Source: Desertivirga sp966211215
Lineage (GTDB): Bacteria; Bacteroidota; Bacteroidia; Sphingobacteriales; Sphingobacteriaceae
Direction: 5' to 3'
Assembly: GCA_966211215.1 (NCBI GenBank)
Contig: CBIHNR010000003.1
Coordinates: 1 to 64,000, forward strand
DNA length: 64,000 bases
This document shows positions 34,990 to 43,940 of the stretch, piece after piece. Positions within the stretch are counted from its first letter, which is position 1, and the number at the start of each line of letters is the position of its first letter. Both the position numbers and the translations under genes were made by a program. Below the pieces are notes generated by a model. That model had not been told where the DNA came from. It worked only from the letters and a program-made list of their open reading frames with translations, and did not search any database.

Positions 34990-36006
34990 ATGAAGAAATT
35001 AGTTTTGTTGTTCTCCGTGGCAGTTACTCTTGCATCTTGCGGTGGCAAAAAAAATCAAAGTTCTGGTTCTGACTTATCTGGCGAAGTTAAAATTGATGGT
35101 TCAAGTACCGTTTATCCGCTATCTGAAGCTGTAGCGGAAGAATTTAGGAACGCTGAAGGAGGCATCAGAGTTACAGTGGGGGAGTCGGGAACAGGAGGGG
35201 GGTTCAAAAAGTTCTCTCGTGCCGAAATTGATATCAACGATGCCTCTCGTCCAATCAAGGAAGAAGAAATCGAACTTTGCAAGCAAGGTAAGGTTGATTT
35301 CATCGAACTACCTGTTGCTTATGATGGCTTAGTGGTGGTTGTAAATAAGGAAAATAGCTTCGTTGATTACCTCACAGTTGAAGAACTTAAGAAAATTTGG
35401 GAGCCTGAAGCACAGGGTAAAATCAAAACCTGGAACCAGGTTCGTCCTTCATTTCCAAATCAACCTATTAATTTATATGGTGCAGGTACTGCATCTGGTA
35501 CTTATGATTACTTCACTGAAGCAATTGTAGGTAAAGCGAAATCATCTCGGGGAGATTACAATGCGAGTGAAGATGATAATGTATTAGTGAAGGGTGTTTC
35601 ATCTGACAAGAATGCTTTAGGATATTTTGGATTAGCCTATTACGCAAATAATGCTGACAAACTAAAACTAGTTCCAATAAACGACGGTAACGATGCTAAT
35701 GGTAAAGGTGCAATTTCTCCAAGCATACAGACCGTTACGGATGGGACTTATCAGCCCTTGGCCCGCCCTGTATTTATCTATGTGTCTGCGGCTTCGGCAG
35801 ATAAAGAGGATGTAAAGGCCTTTGTTAAGTTTTATTTGCAAAATGCTGCAAGCCTTTCCAAGGAAATCGGGTCTGTGCCTTTGCCGGCTGAGGCTTATGA
35901 GCTGGGACTTAAAAGATTTGAAGCAAAGAAAACCGGTACGGTATTTACAAATGGCAAAAAGGCAGTAGGTGTAAACATTGCCGACTTGTTAAAAGCTGAA
36001 CAATAA
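34990..36006 (+). CDS. pstS: Phosphate ABC transporter substrate-binding lipoprotein
   Basis: A 338-residue periplasmic phosphate-binding protein, anchored as a lipoprotein (lipobox TLASC, C17). The N-terminal phosphate-binding signature IDGSSTVYPLSEAV and the GESGTGGGFKKF and ASGTYDYF loops are typical of PstS. It delivers phosphate to PstCAB in the inner membrane. First gene of pstS-pstC-pstA-pstB-phoU, preceded by a candidate Pho-box array and followed by a strong intergenic hairpin before pstC. Confidence 0.95.
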   Translation: MKKLVLLFSVAVTLASCGGKKNQSSGSDLSGEVKIDGSSTVYPLSEAVAEEFRNAEGGIRVTVGESGTGGGFKKFSRAEIDINDASRPIKEEEIELCKQGKVDFIELPVAYDGLVVVVNKENSFVDYLTVEELKKIWEPEAQGKIKTWNQVRPSFPNQPINLYGAGTASGTYDYFTEAIVGKAKSSRGDYNASEDDNVLVKGVSSDKNALGYFGLAYYANNADKLKLVPINDGNDANGKGAISPSIQTVTDGTYQPLARPVFIYVSAASADKEDVKAFVKFYLQNAASLSKEIGSVPLPAEAYELGLKRFEAKKTGTVFTNGKKAVGVNIADLLKAEQ

Positions 36007-36026
36007 GAAATATATTTATAATGTGT

Positions 36027-36055
36027 TAAGCTTCCTGCCTGTCGCGGGAAGCTTA
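36027..36055 (+). other. Hairpin between pstS and pstC
   Basis: A 9-bp perfect stem TAAGCTTCC (36027-36035) / GGAAGCTTA (36047-36055), extendable by three pairs inside the loop, without T tract. Such hairpins behind genes for binding proteins protect the upstream message or reduce downstream expression, giving more PstS than PstCAB. That role is inferred. Confidence 0.5.
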
Positions 36056-36069
36056 CTCATGAAAATGCC

Positions 36070-36948
36070 ATGCTAAAAATCAAAGAAAAAGTTATAGAAG
36101 GTTTTCTGATTTTCTGTAGCCTTGTTACAGTTTTTACTACGCTCGGGATAATTATTGTCCTGGCTACCGAAACTATCGGTTTTTTCAAGCAGGTTTCATT
36201 CGTTGAGTTCTTTACCGGAACTGAATGGACGCCGCTTTTTGCCAATAAAAAATTCGGAATTTTGCCCTTGGTTTGCGGTACGCTGCTTACTACCCTCATT
36301 GCAATTTCTGTGGCTTTGCCTTTGGGTTTAACAATTGCCATCTTTTTAAATGAATATGCACACCAAAAATTTACGGCTATAGTAAAGCCTGTGCTTGAAA
36401 TATTAGCTGCGGTGCCAACTGTTGTTTATGGATTCTTTGCTTTAACTTTTGTAACTCCGCTCCTGCAATCGTTTATTCCTAATTTATCTGGCTTCAATGC
36501 TTTATCTGCGGGGTTGGTTATGGGGGTGATGATCATTCCATATATTTCGTCTTTAAGTGAAGATGCGTTAAGGGCGGTGCCAAAATCTTTGCGTGAAGCT
36601 GCCTACGGAATGGGCTCTACTAAGCTGCAAACGGCATTTAGGGTGATGGTCCCTGCTGCATCATCTGGAATTGTCGTATCGGTGATTCTGGCGATCTCAA
36701 GGGCTATTGGCGAAACAATGATTGTTGCTGTAGCTGCCGGGCAGGAACCTAAGCTAACTTTTAACCCTTTAACATCTATCGAAACAATCACTACCTACAT
36801 TGTTCAGGTAAGTATGGGTGATGTTCCAAGGAACTCGCTTGAATATAGCACTATCTTTTCTGCCGGGATGGCTTTATTCATCTTTACCTTCGTTTTAAAT
36901 AATATCAGTTTCTGGATCAAGAAAAAATTTCAGCAGAGGTATGAGTAA
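36070..36948 (+). CDS. pstC: Phosphate ABC transporter permease PstC
   Basis: A 292-residue inner-membrane permease with about six hydrophobic segments. The cytoplasmic coupling motif EAAYGMGSTKLQ (EAA loop) contacts PstB, and the typical ISRAIGETMIV stretch follows. It forms the phosphate channel with PstA. The stop codon overlaps the pstA start by eight bases, showing translational coupling. Confidence 0.94.
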   Translation: MLKIKEKVIEGFLIFCSLVTVFTTLGIIIVLATETIGFFKQVSFVEFFTGTEWTPLFANKKFGILPLVCGTLLTTLIAISVALPLGLTIAIFLNEYAHQKFTAIVKPVLEILAAVPTVVYGFFALTFVTPLLQSFIPNLSGFNALSAGLVMGVMIIPYISSLSEDALRAVPKSLREAAYGMGSTKLQTAFRVMVPAASSGIVVSVILAISRAIGETMIVAVAAGQEPKLTFNPLTSIETITTYIVQVSMGDVPRNSLEYSTIFSAGMALFIFTFVLNNISFWIKKKFQQRYE

Positions 36949-37798
36949 TTCGCAGATAAATAAGTTGAAGAATCTGATATTTAAAGGATTCGCAATTGCA
37001 TGTACGTCAGTCGGGCTTATTGTTCTGGTTGTGTTGCTATATGTGGTTTTCTCCCAGGGGCTCTCGCGTATTGATTTTGACTTTTTAAGTAACCTTCCAT
37101 CGAGAAGTGCCGAACGTGCCGGAATTTACACAGCTCTTCTTGGAATGGTTTGGGTGCTGGTGCTAACAGTACTTATTTCTTTCCCCATTGGCATGGGCGC
37201 GGGCATCTACCTGCAGGAGTATGGAAAGAAGAATTTTTTTAACAACTTTATAGAGGTTAATATTTCGAACCTTGCTGGTGTACCCTCTATTATCTACGGG
37301 ATTTTAGGGCTGGAGTTATTTGGAAGGCTGCTCGGCTTAGGCAATAGCATTTTAGCAGGGAGCCTAACGCTTTCATTGCTTATTTTACCCTTGATTATTG
37401 TTTCAACCAGAGAGGCAATTAAGGCTGTTCCGCCATCTTTGAGGGAGGCAAGCTATGGCCTTGGTGCTACTAAATGGCAAACTGTTTGGCACGTGGTGCT
37501 GCCTTCGGCCTTTGGTGGTATTATGACAGGGCTAATTTTAGCCATATCCCGTGCAATTGGTGAAACTGCACCATTAATTGTGGTTGGAGCGCTGGTGTAT
37601 GTGCCATTTGTGCCAGAAAGCCCTATGGATGAATTTACAGTACTGCCTATCCAAATATTTAATTGGGTTACCCGCCCACAAGCCGGGTTTGTAACCAATG
37701 CTGCAGCAGCTATCATTATATTATTAACTTTTACATTTATGATGAATGGAATTGCGGTTATTATCAGAAACAGATACAACAAAAGAACTAAGTTTTAA
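36941..37798 (+). CDS. pstA: Phosphate ABC transporter permease PstA
   Basis: A 285-residue inner-membrane permease, paralogue of PstC, with about six hydrophobic segments, the EAA loop EASYGLGATKWQ and ISRAIGETAPLIVVGAL. It overlaps pstC by eight bases; pstB starts seven bases after its stop codon. Confidence 0.94.
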   Translation: MSNSQINKLKNLIFKGFAIACTSVGLIVLVVLLYVVFSQGLSRIDFDFLSNLPSRSAERAGIYTALLGMVWVLVLTVLISFPIGMGAGIYLQEYGKKNFFNNFIEVNISNLAGVPSIIYGILGLELFGRLLGLGNSILAGSLTLSLLILPLIIVSTREAIKAVPPSLREASYGLGATKWQTVWHVVLPSAFGGIMTGLILAISRAIGETAPLIVVGALVYVPFVPESPMDEFTVLPIQIFNWVTRPQAGFVTNAAAAIIILLTFTFMMNGIAVIIRNRYNKRTKF

Positions 37799-37805
37799 AG
37801 AAGTA

Positions 37806-38555
37806 ATGAAGCTGGAAGCAAGAAACGTTAATCTATACTACGGAGAGAAACATGCGCTGAAAAATATCAGTATGGGTATTGAAGCCAATACCGTTACAGC
37901 GTTTATTGGCCCTTCGGGATGCGGTAAGTCAACCTTTTTGCGTTGCTTTAACCGCATGAACGACCTGATTGACCATGTTAGGATTACCGGCGACATTTTA
38001 ATTGATGGCAGGAACGTTTATAAAAGTAAAATAGATGTGGATGAGCACCGTAAGAAAATCGGTATGGTGTTTCAAAAGCCTAATCCATTCCCTAAAAGCA
38101 TTTATGAAAATGTAGTGTACGGATTAAAAATTAATGGGGTTAGGGATAAACAAATTTTGGATGAAACAGTGGAGCGTTCATTAAAGCAAGCCGCTTTGTG
38201 GGATGAGGTTAAAGACGATTTAAAGAAATCGGCATTATCTCTATCCGGGGGACAGCAACAACGCTTATGTATCGCAAGGGCGATGGCGGTGGAGCCTTCG
38301 GTAATTCTAATGGACGAACCAGCTTCTGCGCTCGACCCAATTTCAACCTCAAAAATCGAGGACTTAATTTACGAGTTGAAGAGCAAATACACTATTGTAA
38401 TTGTTACGCATAATATGCAGCAGGCTGCCCGTATAAGTGATAAAACGGCTTTCTTTTATTTGGGTGAACTGATTGAGTATAACCAAACTGTAACTATGTT
38501 TACCAATCCTCACAAGGAGCAAACTCAGAATTATATTACAGGCCGTTTCGGATAA
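37806..38555 (+). CDS. pstB: Phosphate ABC transporter ATP-binding protein
   Basis: A 249-residue ATPase powering phosphate import. Walker A is GPSGCGKST, the ABC signature LSGGQQQRL and Walker B VILMDEPASALD. I start at ATG 37806 (MKLEARNVNLYYGE); the open frame begins earlier, inside pstA, but the family length and the N-terminal NVNLYYG match the later start. It lies between pstA and phoU in the operon. Confidence 0.95.
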   Translation: MKLEARNVNLYYGEKHALKNISMGIEANTVTAFIGPSGCGKSTFLRCFNRMNDLIDHVRITGDILIDGRNVYKSKIDVDEHRKKIGMVFQKPNPFPKSIYENVVYGLKINGVRDKQILDETVERSLKQAALWDEVKDDLKKSALSLSGGQQQRLCIARAMAVEPSVILMDEPASALDPISTSKIEDLIYELKSKYTIVIVTHNMQQAARISDKTAFFYLGELIEYNQTVTMFTNPHKEQTQNYITGRFG

Positions 38556-38572
38556 TTATAAAAGAATTAGAT

Positions 38573-39250
38573 ATGACTCATTTAGAAGAAGAGTTAAACC
38601 GCCTTCGCGAAGAAATGATTGAAATGGCCAATCTGGTTACTTCGCAGATTGAAAAGAGCCTTAGAGCATTAGTAGAGGAGGATGTTGACCTTGCCCGCGA
38701 GGTTATTTTTAACGAGAAACGAGTTAATGCGTTTGAGCTTTCTGTGGATAAGGATTGTGAAAATATTCTTGCGTTGCTTAATCCTTTTGCTTCAGATATG
38801 CGTTTTGTGTTCGCGACCTTAAAGATCAACACAAACTTTGAACGTATTGGAGATAGCGCCGAGGGTATCGCCAAATACATACTGCAGTCCGGTAAGTGCT
38901 TTGATGATGAGTTACTTAACGATTGTCGTTTTGCTGAAATGGCATCTACAGTGAAGGAAATGCTTCACTCGGTAACCACGGCTTACGAGCAAAATAACGC
39001 GAAGCTGGCACGCACCGTATTTAAACAGGATATGATCCTGGATGAAATCAATAAGGCCTCTACAGATAATATTGCTTTATACATTAATAAGCGCCCGGAG
39101 AATGTCTATCAGGCATTGTACCTGCTTACCGTTATCCGTAAGCTGGAGCGGGTGGGTGACCATATTACCAATGTAGCCGAAGAGATTATTTTCCACCTTG
39201 AAGCAAAGGTGTTAAAGCATATTAAGAAAAGCGCCAGGGGCGAAGTGTAA
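38573..39250 (+). CDS. phoU: Phosphate signalling complex protein PhoU
   Basis: A 225-residue all-helical protein made of two PhoU repeats, each with the metal-binding E/DxxxD pattern (for example NTNFERIGDSAEGIA and RKLERVGDHITNVAEE). PhoU links the Pst transporter to the PhoR kinase and keeps the Pho regulon off when phosphate is plentiful. Last gene of the pst operon, followed by a terminator. Confidence 0.94.
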   Translation: MTHLEEELNRLREEMIEMANLVTSQIEKSLRALVEEDVDLAREVIFNEKRVNAFELSVDKDCENILALLNPFASDMRFVFATLKINTNFERIGDSAEGIAKYILQSGKCFDDELLNDCRFAEMASTVKEMLHSVTTAYEQNNAKLARTVFKQDMILDEINKASTDNIALYINKRPENVYQALYLLTVIRKLERVGDHITNVAEEIIFHLEAKVLKHIKKSARGEV

Positions 39251-39255
39251 CGGTT

Positions 39256-39292
39256 AAAACTGCCCGGCTTATTAATCTGGTCGGGCAATTTT
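39256..39292. terminator. Bidirectional terminator after phoU
   Basis: A stem TGCCCG (39261-39266) / CGGGCA (39282-39287) flanked by A and T runs on both sides (AAAA 39256-39259, TTTT 39289-39292), between the convergent phoU and the gene ending at 39296. Confidence 0.75.
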
Positions 39293-39295
39293 GTA

Positions 39296-39874
39296 TCAAA
39301 ATGCTTCTGTTTGATGTATCTTCCGATATTCTTCTAAGGTCTTAGCAACGGTGTACGGAAAACTATAAGGAAACTTACAGCTTTCTTTGTCCAACTCTTT
39401 CTTGTTCGAATCAGTTAAAGTATAACTTGAATCAGCAACGGTAAAATCGTCATTATAAAATCTGGTCAGGCTTTCAAGCGCCGCTCCTTTGGTGCACTCG
39501 CTATGGAAGAAGTTGTTCAGGCGCTGAAAAGCGAATAGTTTTCCATTTTCATTAAAATAGCTCTTGTAAGCGATAAACCAGTCGTCTTTAGGGCTAAAAG
39601 GTATTTCTGCTATATAAATGACCTTTCCTTCTGGGTTTTTCAAAATGTTGTAAGCCGCTTCAATTTTGCCCGGATAGTGTTCGCCGTTCTTTAATTGCAT
39701 CAAATCCTTCTTATCCGTTGGTTTTACAAATAATAACAGATTCGTTGATGTGGTTAAGCTATCAATGACAAATTTTTGATGTTTTAGTTTGGCTGAAAGG
39801 CTATTCTTGTTTTTAGGATTTGTGCAGTTCGCTAACGCCACAGCTAGTGTTAATAGCAATAATTTGAAGTCCAT
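39296..39874 (-). CDS. Hypothetical exported protein
   Basis: From ATG 39874 a 192-residue protein with a hydrophobic start (MDFKLLLLTLAVALANC). The Cys could be a lipobox with an unusual Asn at -1, so lipid anchoring is uncertain. The mature part is of mixed alpha/beta character without known motif. The gene lies between phoU and pit, convergent with the former, but nothing in its sequence ties it to phosphate. The frame is open eight codons further upstream. Confidence 0.55.
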   Translation of the reverse strand: MDFKLLLLTLAVALANCTNPKNKNSLSAKLKHQKFVIDSLTTSTNLLLFVKPTDKKDLMQLKNGEHYPGKIEAAYNILKNPEGKVIYIAEIPFSPKDDWFIAYKSYFNENGKLFAFQRLNNFFHSECTKGAALESLTRFYNDDFTVADSSYTLTDSNKKELDKESCKFPYSFPYTVAKTLEEYRKIHQTEAF

Positions 39875-39956
39875 ATAGGTTCGATTTCCTGTATACAAAG
39901 TAAAACCTAAACGGCATCAATTTCAAATCTTTTCAGGTAGGCTTGCCAACAAACGG

Positions 39957-39989
39957 AAAACCCCGCTCTATTCTAATAAAGCGGGGTTT
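39957..39989. terminator. Terminator after pit
   Basis: A 10-bp stem AAACCCCGCT (39958-39967) / AGCGGGGTTT (39980-39989) with a 12-nt loop, directly downstream of the leftward pit stop at 40011. Confidence 0.85.
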
Positions 39990-40010
39990 AAATATTAGTG
40001 CAAAAAGATT

Positions 40011-41021
40011 CTAATTAAAAAAATCAAGCAGGAAGTATAAGATCGCTGCTAATGTTGCAGATACAGGGATCGTTAAAATCCAGGCCCATATAAGGTTAAT
40101 GGTAACGCCCCACCTTACGGCAGAAACTCGTTTTGTTAATCCAACACCGATAATTGAACCTGTGATAGTATGGGTAGTTGAAACCGGAATACCAAAATGT
40201 TCGGTGATGCCCAGGGTAACGGCACCTGCAGCCTCTGCACCTACCCCTTCAAGGGCGGTAACTTTTGTAATTCTGGAACCCATGGTTTTAACAATTTTCC
40301 AGCCACCACTCATGGTTCCTAAGGCAATTGCGCCGTAGCAAACCAAGGGCACCCAGCCTGGCATTGGATCGCTGCTACCAATTACGTTAGAGGCCACCAT
40401 CGATACATAGATAATACCCATTACTTTTTGCGCATCGTTTCCTCCGTGAGTGAAACTTAACGCGGCTGATGACAGGAGCTGTAATCTTTTAAACCATTTT
40501 TCTGCCGTAGCTGGTTTAGCGTGCCGACACACGTTTATAATTACAAGGGTAATAATTACAGAGATTATCATACCGATAATTGGCGCCAAGACGATGAAGG
40601 ATACAGTTGTTAGAATCTTTCCTAAATTGATAGCTTGAAATGCATTGTCGCCCAGGGTGAGCGCTTTTGCCATACCTGCGCCAGCAAAACCACCAATTAA
40701 GGTGTGAGAAGAACTGGAAGGAATACCATAATACCAGGTCAATAAGTTCCATGCAATGGCTGCGGTTAAGCCTGCTAGTATCACATGGAGGGTGATGTAT
40801 TGTTCAAGTACCGTTTTGGCAATTGTGTTGGCAACTTTATGGTCGTCGAAATAAAAGTAGGCTGCAAAGTTGAAGATTGCTGCCCATAACACCGCCTGAA
40901 AGGGAGATAGTACTTTTGTTGAAACGATAGTTGCTATTGAGTTTGCAGCATCATGAAATCCGTTGATGTAATCGAACGCAATTGCCATGATAACAACAAC
41001 TACTAATAGAGTAGTAACCAT
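40011..41021 (-). CDS. pit: Inorganic phosphate transporter (PiT family)
   Basis: A 336-residue low-affinity phosphate permease with about ten hydrophobic segments. Both family signatures are present: GFHDAANSIATIVST near the N-terminus and THGGNDAQKVMG in the second half, with SSSHTLIGG and STTHTITGS pore motifs. It starts 11 bp after the DUF47 gene; the pair is a standard PiT transporter plus accessory protein. Its promoter upstream of DUF47 resembles that of pstS. Confidence 0.94.
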   Translation of the reverse strand: MVTTLLVVVVIMAIAFDYINGFHDAANSIATIVSTKVLSPFQAVLWAAIFNFAAYFYFDDHKVANTIAKTVLEQYITLHVILAGLTAAIAWNLLTWYYGIPSSSSHTLIGGFAGAGMAKALTLGDNAFQAINLGKILTTVSFIVLAPIIGMIISVIITLVIINVCRHAKPATAEKWFKRLQLLSSAALSFTHGGNDAQKVMGIIYVSMVASNVIGSSDPMPGWVPLVCYGAIALGTMSGGWKIVKTMGSRITKVTALEGVGAEAAGAVTLGITEHFGIPVSTTHTITGSIIGVGLTKRVSAVRWGVTINLIWAWILTIPVSATLAAILYFLLDFFN

Positions 41022-41032
41022 TTGTTTATTCT

Positions 41033-41680
41033 TTATGCGTTCTTAACAAGAATAGACTCCATCACATTAGCAACATCTTCGCACTTGTCGGTTGCTGTTT
41101 CGAGTGCAGAAAGAACTTCTTTGTATTTAATCAGAGCAATTGCATCTTTCTCATGCTCAAATAATTCACCTACAGCCCGGTCGAAAATATAATCAGCCTG
41201 ATTTTCCATGCTGTTAATTCTGACGCAGGAATCGGTAATCAGACGGATGTTTTTAAGATTTTTTAACTCGCCTACGGCCTTGTGTACGTCTTGACAGCCT
41301 TGTAAGATAAGTTCTGCCAATTTTTTGATCGGTGGAGTCATTTCATTGACTTTGTATAGCATCATTCTGCTGGCAGAACCATGGATAAAGTCGGCAATAT
41401 CATCAATAGCGGATGCTAAAGCATGAATATCTTCACGGTCGAAAGGAGTGATAAAGTTTTTCCCAAGTTCAAGGAAAATCTGGTGGGTAATCTCGTCGCC
41501 ACGATGCTCAAGGTCTTCGATTAATTTACCAACCTCTTTCCTGTGGTTTTCATCGTTGGTATTAACAAAGTCAATTAATGCTTCCCCTAACTTTATCACG
41601 TTAGCACTAGCCTGTTCAAAAAGTGGAAAAAATTTGCGATCCTTCGGAACGAAGTATTGGAATATGCCGTTTAAGCCCAT
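41033..41680 (-). CDS. DUF47 (PhoU-like) phosphate transport accessory protein
   Basis: A 215-residue all-helical protein of the DUF47/TIGR00153 family, related to PhoU and normally encoded beside PiT transporters, whose activity it is thought to adjust. Conserved metal-binding stretches are visible (EDLEHRGDEITHQI, DREDIHALASAIDDIADFI). It is the first gene of the leftward DUF47-pit operon, with a short leader of about 14 nt behind a Pho-box-like promoter. Confidence 0.93.
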   Translation of the reverse strand: MGLNGIFQYFVPKDRKFFPLFEQASANVIKLGEALIDFVNTNDENHRKEVGKLIEDLEHRGDEITHQIFLELGKNFITPFDREDIHALASAIDDIADFIHGSASRMMLYKVNEMTPPIKKLAELILQGCQDVHKAVGELKNLKNIRLITDSCVRINSMENQADYIFDRAVGELFEHEKDAIALIKYKEVLSALETATDKCEDVANVMESILVKNA

Positions 41681-41700
41681 GTTGTATTAAAAAATTGTTA

Positions 41701-41734
41701 CAAAGATATTACAGCAATGTTAAGTTAATGTTAA
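41701..41734 (-). promoter_or_regulatory. Putative Pho-box promoter of DUF47-pit
   Basis: Leftward, two TTAACA hexamers 11 bp apart (complements of 41729-41734 and 41718-41723) precede an exact -7 box TATCTTTG (complement of 41701-41708). There is no TTTG at -33; the repeats take its place, as expected for an activator-dependent promoter. The spacing from the proximal hexamer to the -7 box is 9 nt, the same as in the pstS promoter. Confidence 0.6.
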
Positions 41735-41742
41735 CACTGATG

Positions 41743-42789
41743 CTAAACCGGAATAAAATTCTGCTTGGCTTTTTCGAGAGTGAAAGCGAAGGTTGTACCT
41801 AAGCCTTCTGTGCTTCTTACAGTTATGGTTTGTTGGTGTGCTTCCAAAATGTGTTTTACAATTGCAAGGCCGAGCCCCGAGCCCCCGATCTGCCTTGAGC
41901 GGCTTTTATCGGTGCGGAAAAATCTTTCAAACAAGCGAGGAAGGCATTTCTCTTCTATTCCGATGCCATCATCGGTAACTTCAACCAAAATTTGGTCATG
42001 GAGTTCGAACATTTTCAATGATGTAGTGCCATATTCTTTGCCGTATTTAATTGAGTTATCCACCAGATTGACCAACACCTGGCAAATTTTATCCCTATCG
42101 GCATTCACCCAGGTAGGCGAATCGTATTTGTCTTTAAAAACTAGTGAAATTTTATGCTTTTGAGCTTTACCTTCCATTTGCTCAATTACTTCATTTATGA
42201 GCACTGCCAAATCAAATTTCTCAAAGTTAATAGGCACTTCGCCACTCTCAAGTTTTGAGATCACATCAATATCTTTAATCAGGTAGCTCAGCCTGTCGAC
42301 ATTTCGTTCTGCCTTCCTTAAGAAATGGATAGCCTGGTCGGGGTCTTCCAATCCGTCATCTTCTAATAGAGCTTCAATATACCCCTGGATAGCAAAGAGG
42401 GGCGTTTTAAGTTCATGAGAGATGTTTCCGAGGAATTCTCTTCTAAATTGCTCCTGTTGTTTCAGTGCTTCAATCTCGATTTTTTTAACGCTCGCCCATT
42501 CTTTTACCTCGTGTTCTACATCGTTAATCGGATCATTACTTACATATTCGCCTAAAGCGTCTTTCAAGTCTTTTCCGAGTTTCAGATTGTGTATTAGCTT
42601 GTAAATCAGTTTAATCTTACTGTAGACATAGCGTTCTATCAGGTAATAAAAAACAATGAAGCAAATGCCCAGGGTGATAAAGAATGTTAAAAAAAGGTCG
42701 GTTAAATTATGTTGGAAGTAGTAATTAACTAAAGCGAGTGAAAGCGCTACTACAAAGGCATTTATAAAAACTAATACACGAAGTTTCAT
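41743..42789 (-). CDS. PhoR-type sensor histidine kinase
   Basis: A 348-residue kinase of the Bacteroidota PhoR type. Two N-terminal membrane segments (about 5-25 and 30-55) enclose almost no periplasmic loop, followed by a short linker, the H-box with H125 in ISHELKTPLFAIQGY, and a HATPase domain (DNSIKYGKE, DDGIGIEE, GSGLGLAIVK). The lack of a periplasmic sensor fits sensing through PhoU/Pst. No response regulator is adjacent. It starts 14 bp behind the flavoprotein gene in the same direction, so it may be read from the polyketide operon. ATG 42789 is chosen over an upstream TTG. Confidence 0.85.
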   Translation of the reverse strand: MKLRVLVFINAFVVALSLALVNYYFQHNLTDLFLTFFITLGICFIVFYYLIERYVYSKIKLIYKLIHNLKLGKDLKDALGEYVSNDPINDVEHEVKEWASVKKIEIEALKQQEQFRREFLGNISHELKTPLFAIQGYIEALLEDDGLEDPDQAIHFLRKAERNVDRLSYLIKDIDVISKLESGEVPINFEKFDLAVLINEVIEQMEGKAQKHKISLVFKDKYDSPTWVNADRDKICQVLVNLVDNSIKYGKEYGTTSLKMFELHDQILVEVTDDGIGIEEKCLPRLFERFFRTDKSRSRQIGGSGLGLAIVKHILEAHQQTITVRSTEGLGTTFAFTLEKAKQNFIPV

Positions 42790-42803
42790 ATTATGCAATG
42801 ATA

Positions 42804-43931
42804 CTAAAAAGGAACTCCATGTGTTTGTTTCATGATAAAATTTGATACAGGCTTAATATTGGATAAGCCGGCGATGGCAATTTCTGAAATTAGCTTGGAT
42901 CCAAACAGTTTTTGAGTGATTCGGCCAGCTAGTAGTCGCCTTTGAAAAAGCTGTTTCCACCGATAAATGTACGCCGCCTCCAAGGTTTCTCGTGGAGCAT
43001 TTTGGAATTCAACAATTGCGTCGGCGAGGATCTTTCCTGAGTGGATTGCCATTGCCATGCCATTGCCGCAAAGGGGGCTGATCATTCCGGCCGCGTCGCC
43101 ACAAAAAAGAATGTGCTTTTCTATTAAAGGCTTGGGGCTGAAGGAGATTTCGTTAATTACTTCTGGCTTTGGATTTAGAAAATCGCAATTGCGGAAGATG
43201 TTATTCAAGTTGGGGTTTTTGTATAGGATTTCCTGTTCCAGAGCCTCAATACTGCCGAGGGCTTTTAAGTGCTCATTTTTAGATAGATAGCAAAGATTGT
43301 ACTTGTTTCCCTCAATTTTTACGGTGCCACAATAACCACCTTCAAAATTATCCAACTGGACTAAATCGACCGGAAAATCAGTGGCTATATGATATTTGAC
43401 ACCAATGTAAGGACTTCGCTGATAGAAGAAATCACGGTTTTTATCAAGGTTTGAGCGCTTGCCATAAGCGCCAATAAGATAGTCTGCAGCAAAGTGCTGA
43501 TTGTTTGATAAATCGACTGTGAAGCAACCTTCTGCAAATTCTATTTGAGTGGCTTTAGCAAAAACAAAGTTCACTCCTTCGGCGGACGCTTTTTGGTAAA
43601 GCACGCCATCCAGGCTGTAACGACTAATTCCGAAACCACCTAAGTCAAGGGTGGAGTCAAACGCTTTACCGGAAACGGAGCTAATTCTTAACCGGGTTAT
43701 GTTGGATGGTTCAAGGCTTAAAATGTTAATACCAAGTGTTTTAAAGAACGGTAAGACTTCATTGGAGATATATTCGCCACAGACCCGATGAAAAGGGTAG
43801 CACTTTTTTTCGACTATGGTAACTTCGAATCCGGCTCTGTTAAGCAGAGTGGCGCTAATTAACCCCGCTAAGCCTCCTCCTACAATAACGACAGATCGTT
43901 TAGAAGTTTTGCAGATAGGATTTTGTGCCAT
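42804..43931 (-). CDS. FAD-dependent oxidoreductase of the type III PKS cluster
   Basis: A 375-residue flavoprotein of the geranylgeranyl-reductase/PHBH-like monooxygenase group. The N-terminal dinucleotide motif is VIVGGGLAGLISATLL, followed by the substrate-side RVCGEYIS motif and the second FAD motif LFCGDAAGMISPLCGNGMA. It probably oxidises, or less likely reduces, the product of the neighbouring polyketide synthase and methyltransferase, as SrsC hydroxylates alkylresorcinols in Streptomyces srsABC. Nine bases separate it from the methyltransferase gene, 14 from the PhoR-like gene. Confidence 0.8.
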   Translation of the reverse strand: MAQNPICKTSKRSVVIVGGGLAGLISATLLNRAGFEVTIVEKKCYPFHRVCGEYISNEVLPFFKTLGINILSLEPSNITRLRISSVSGKAFDSTLDLGGFGISRYSLDGVLYQKASAEGVNFVFAKATQIEFAEGCFTVDLSNNQHFAADYLIGAYGKRSNLDKNRDFFYQRSPYIGVKYHIATDFPVDLVQLDNFEGGYCGTVKIEGNKYNLCYLSKNEHLKALGSIEALEQEILYKNPNLNNIFRNCDFLNPKPEVINEISFSPKPLIEKHILFCGDAAGMISPLCGNGMAMAIHSGKILADAIVEFQNAPRETLEAAYIYRWKQLFQRRLLAGRITQKLFGSKLISEIAIAGLSNIKPVSNFIMKQTHGVPF

Positions 43932-43940
43932 CGGGATTAT

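Noticed and set aside
37746..37805. 20-codon extension of pstB into pstA
   Set aside because: The sequence is the out-of-frame end of pstA; the family N-terminus begins at 37806.
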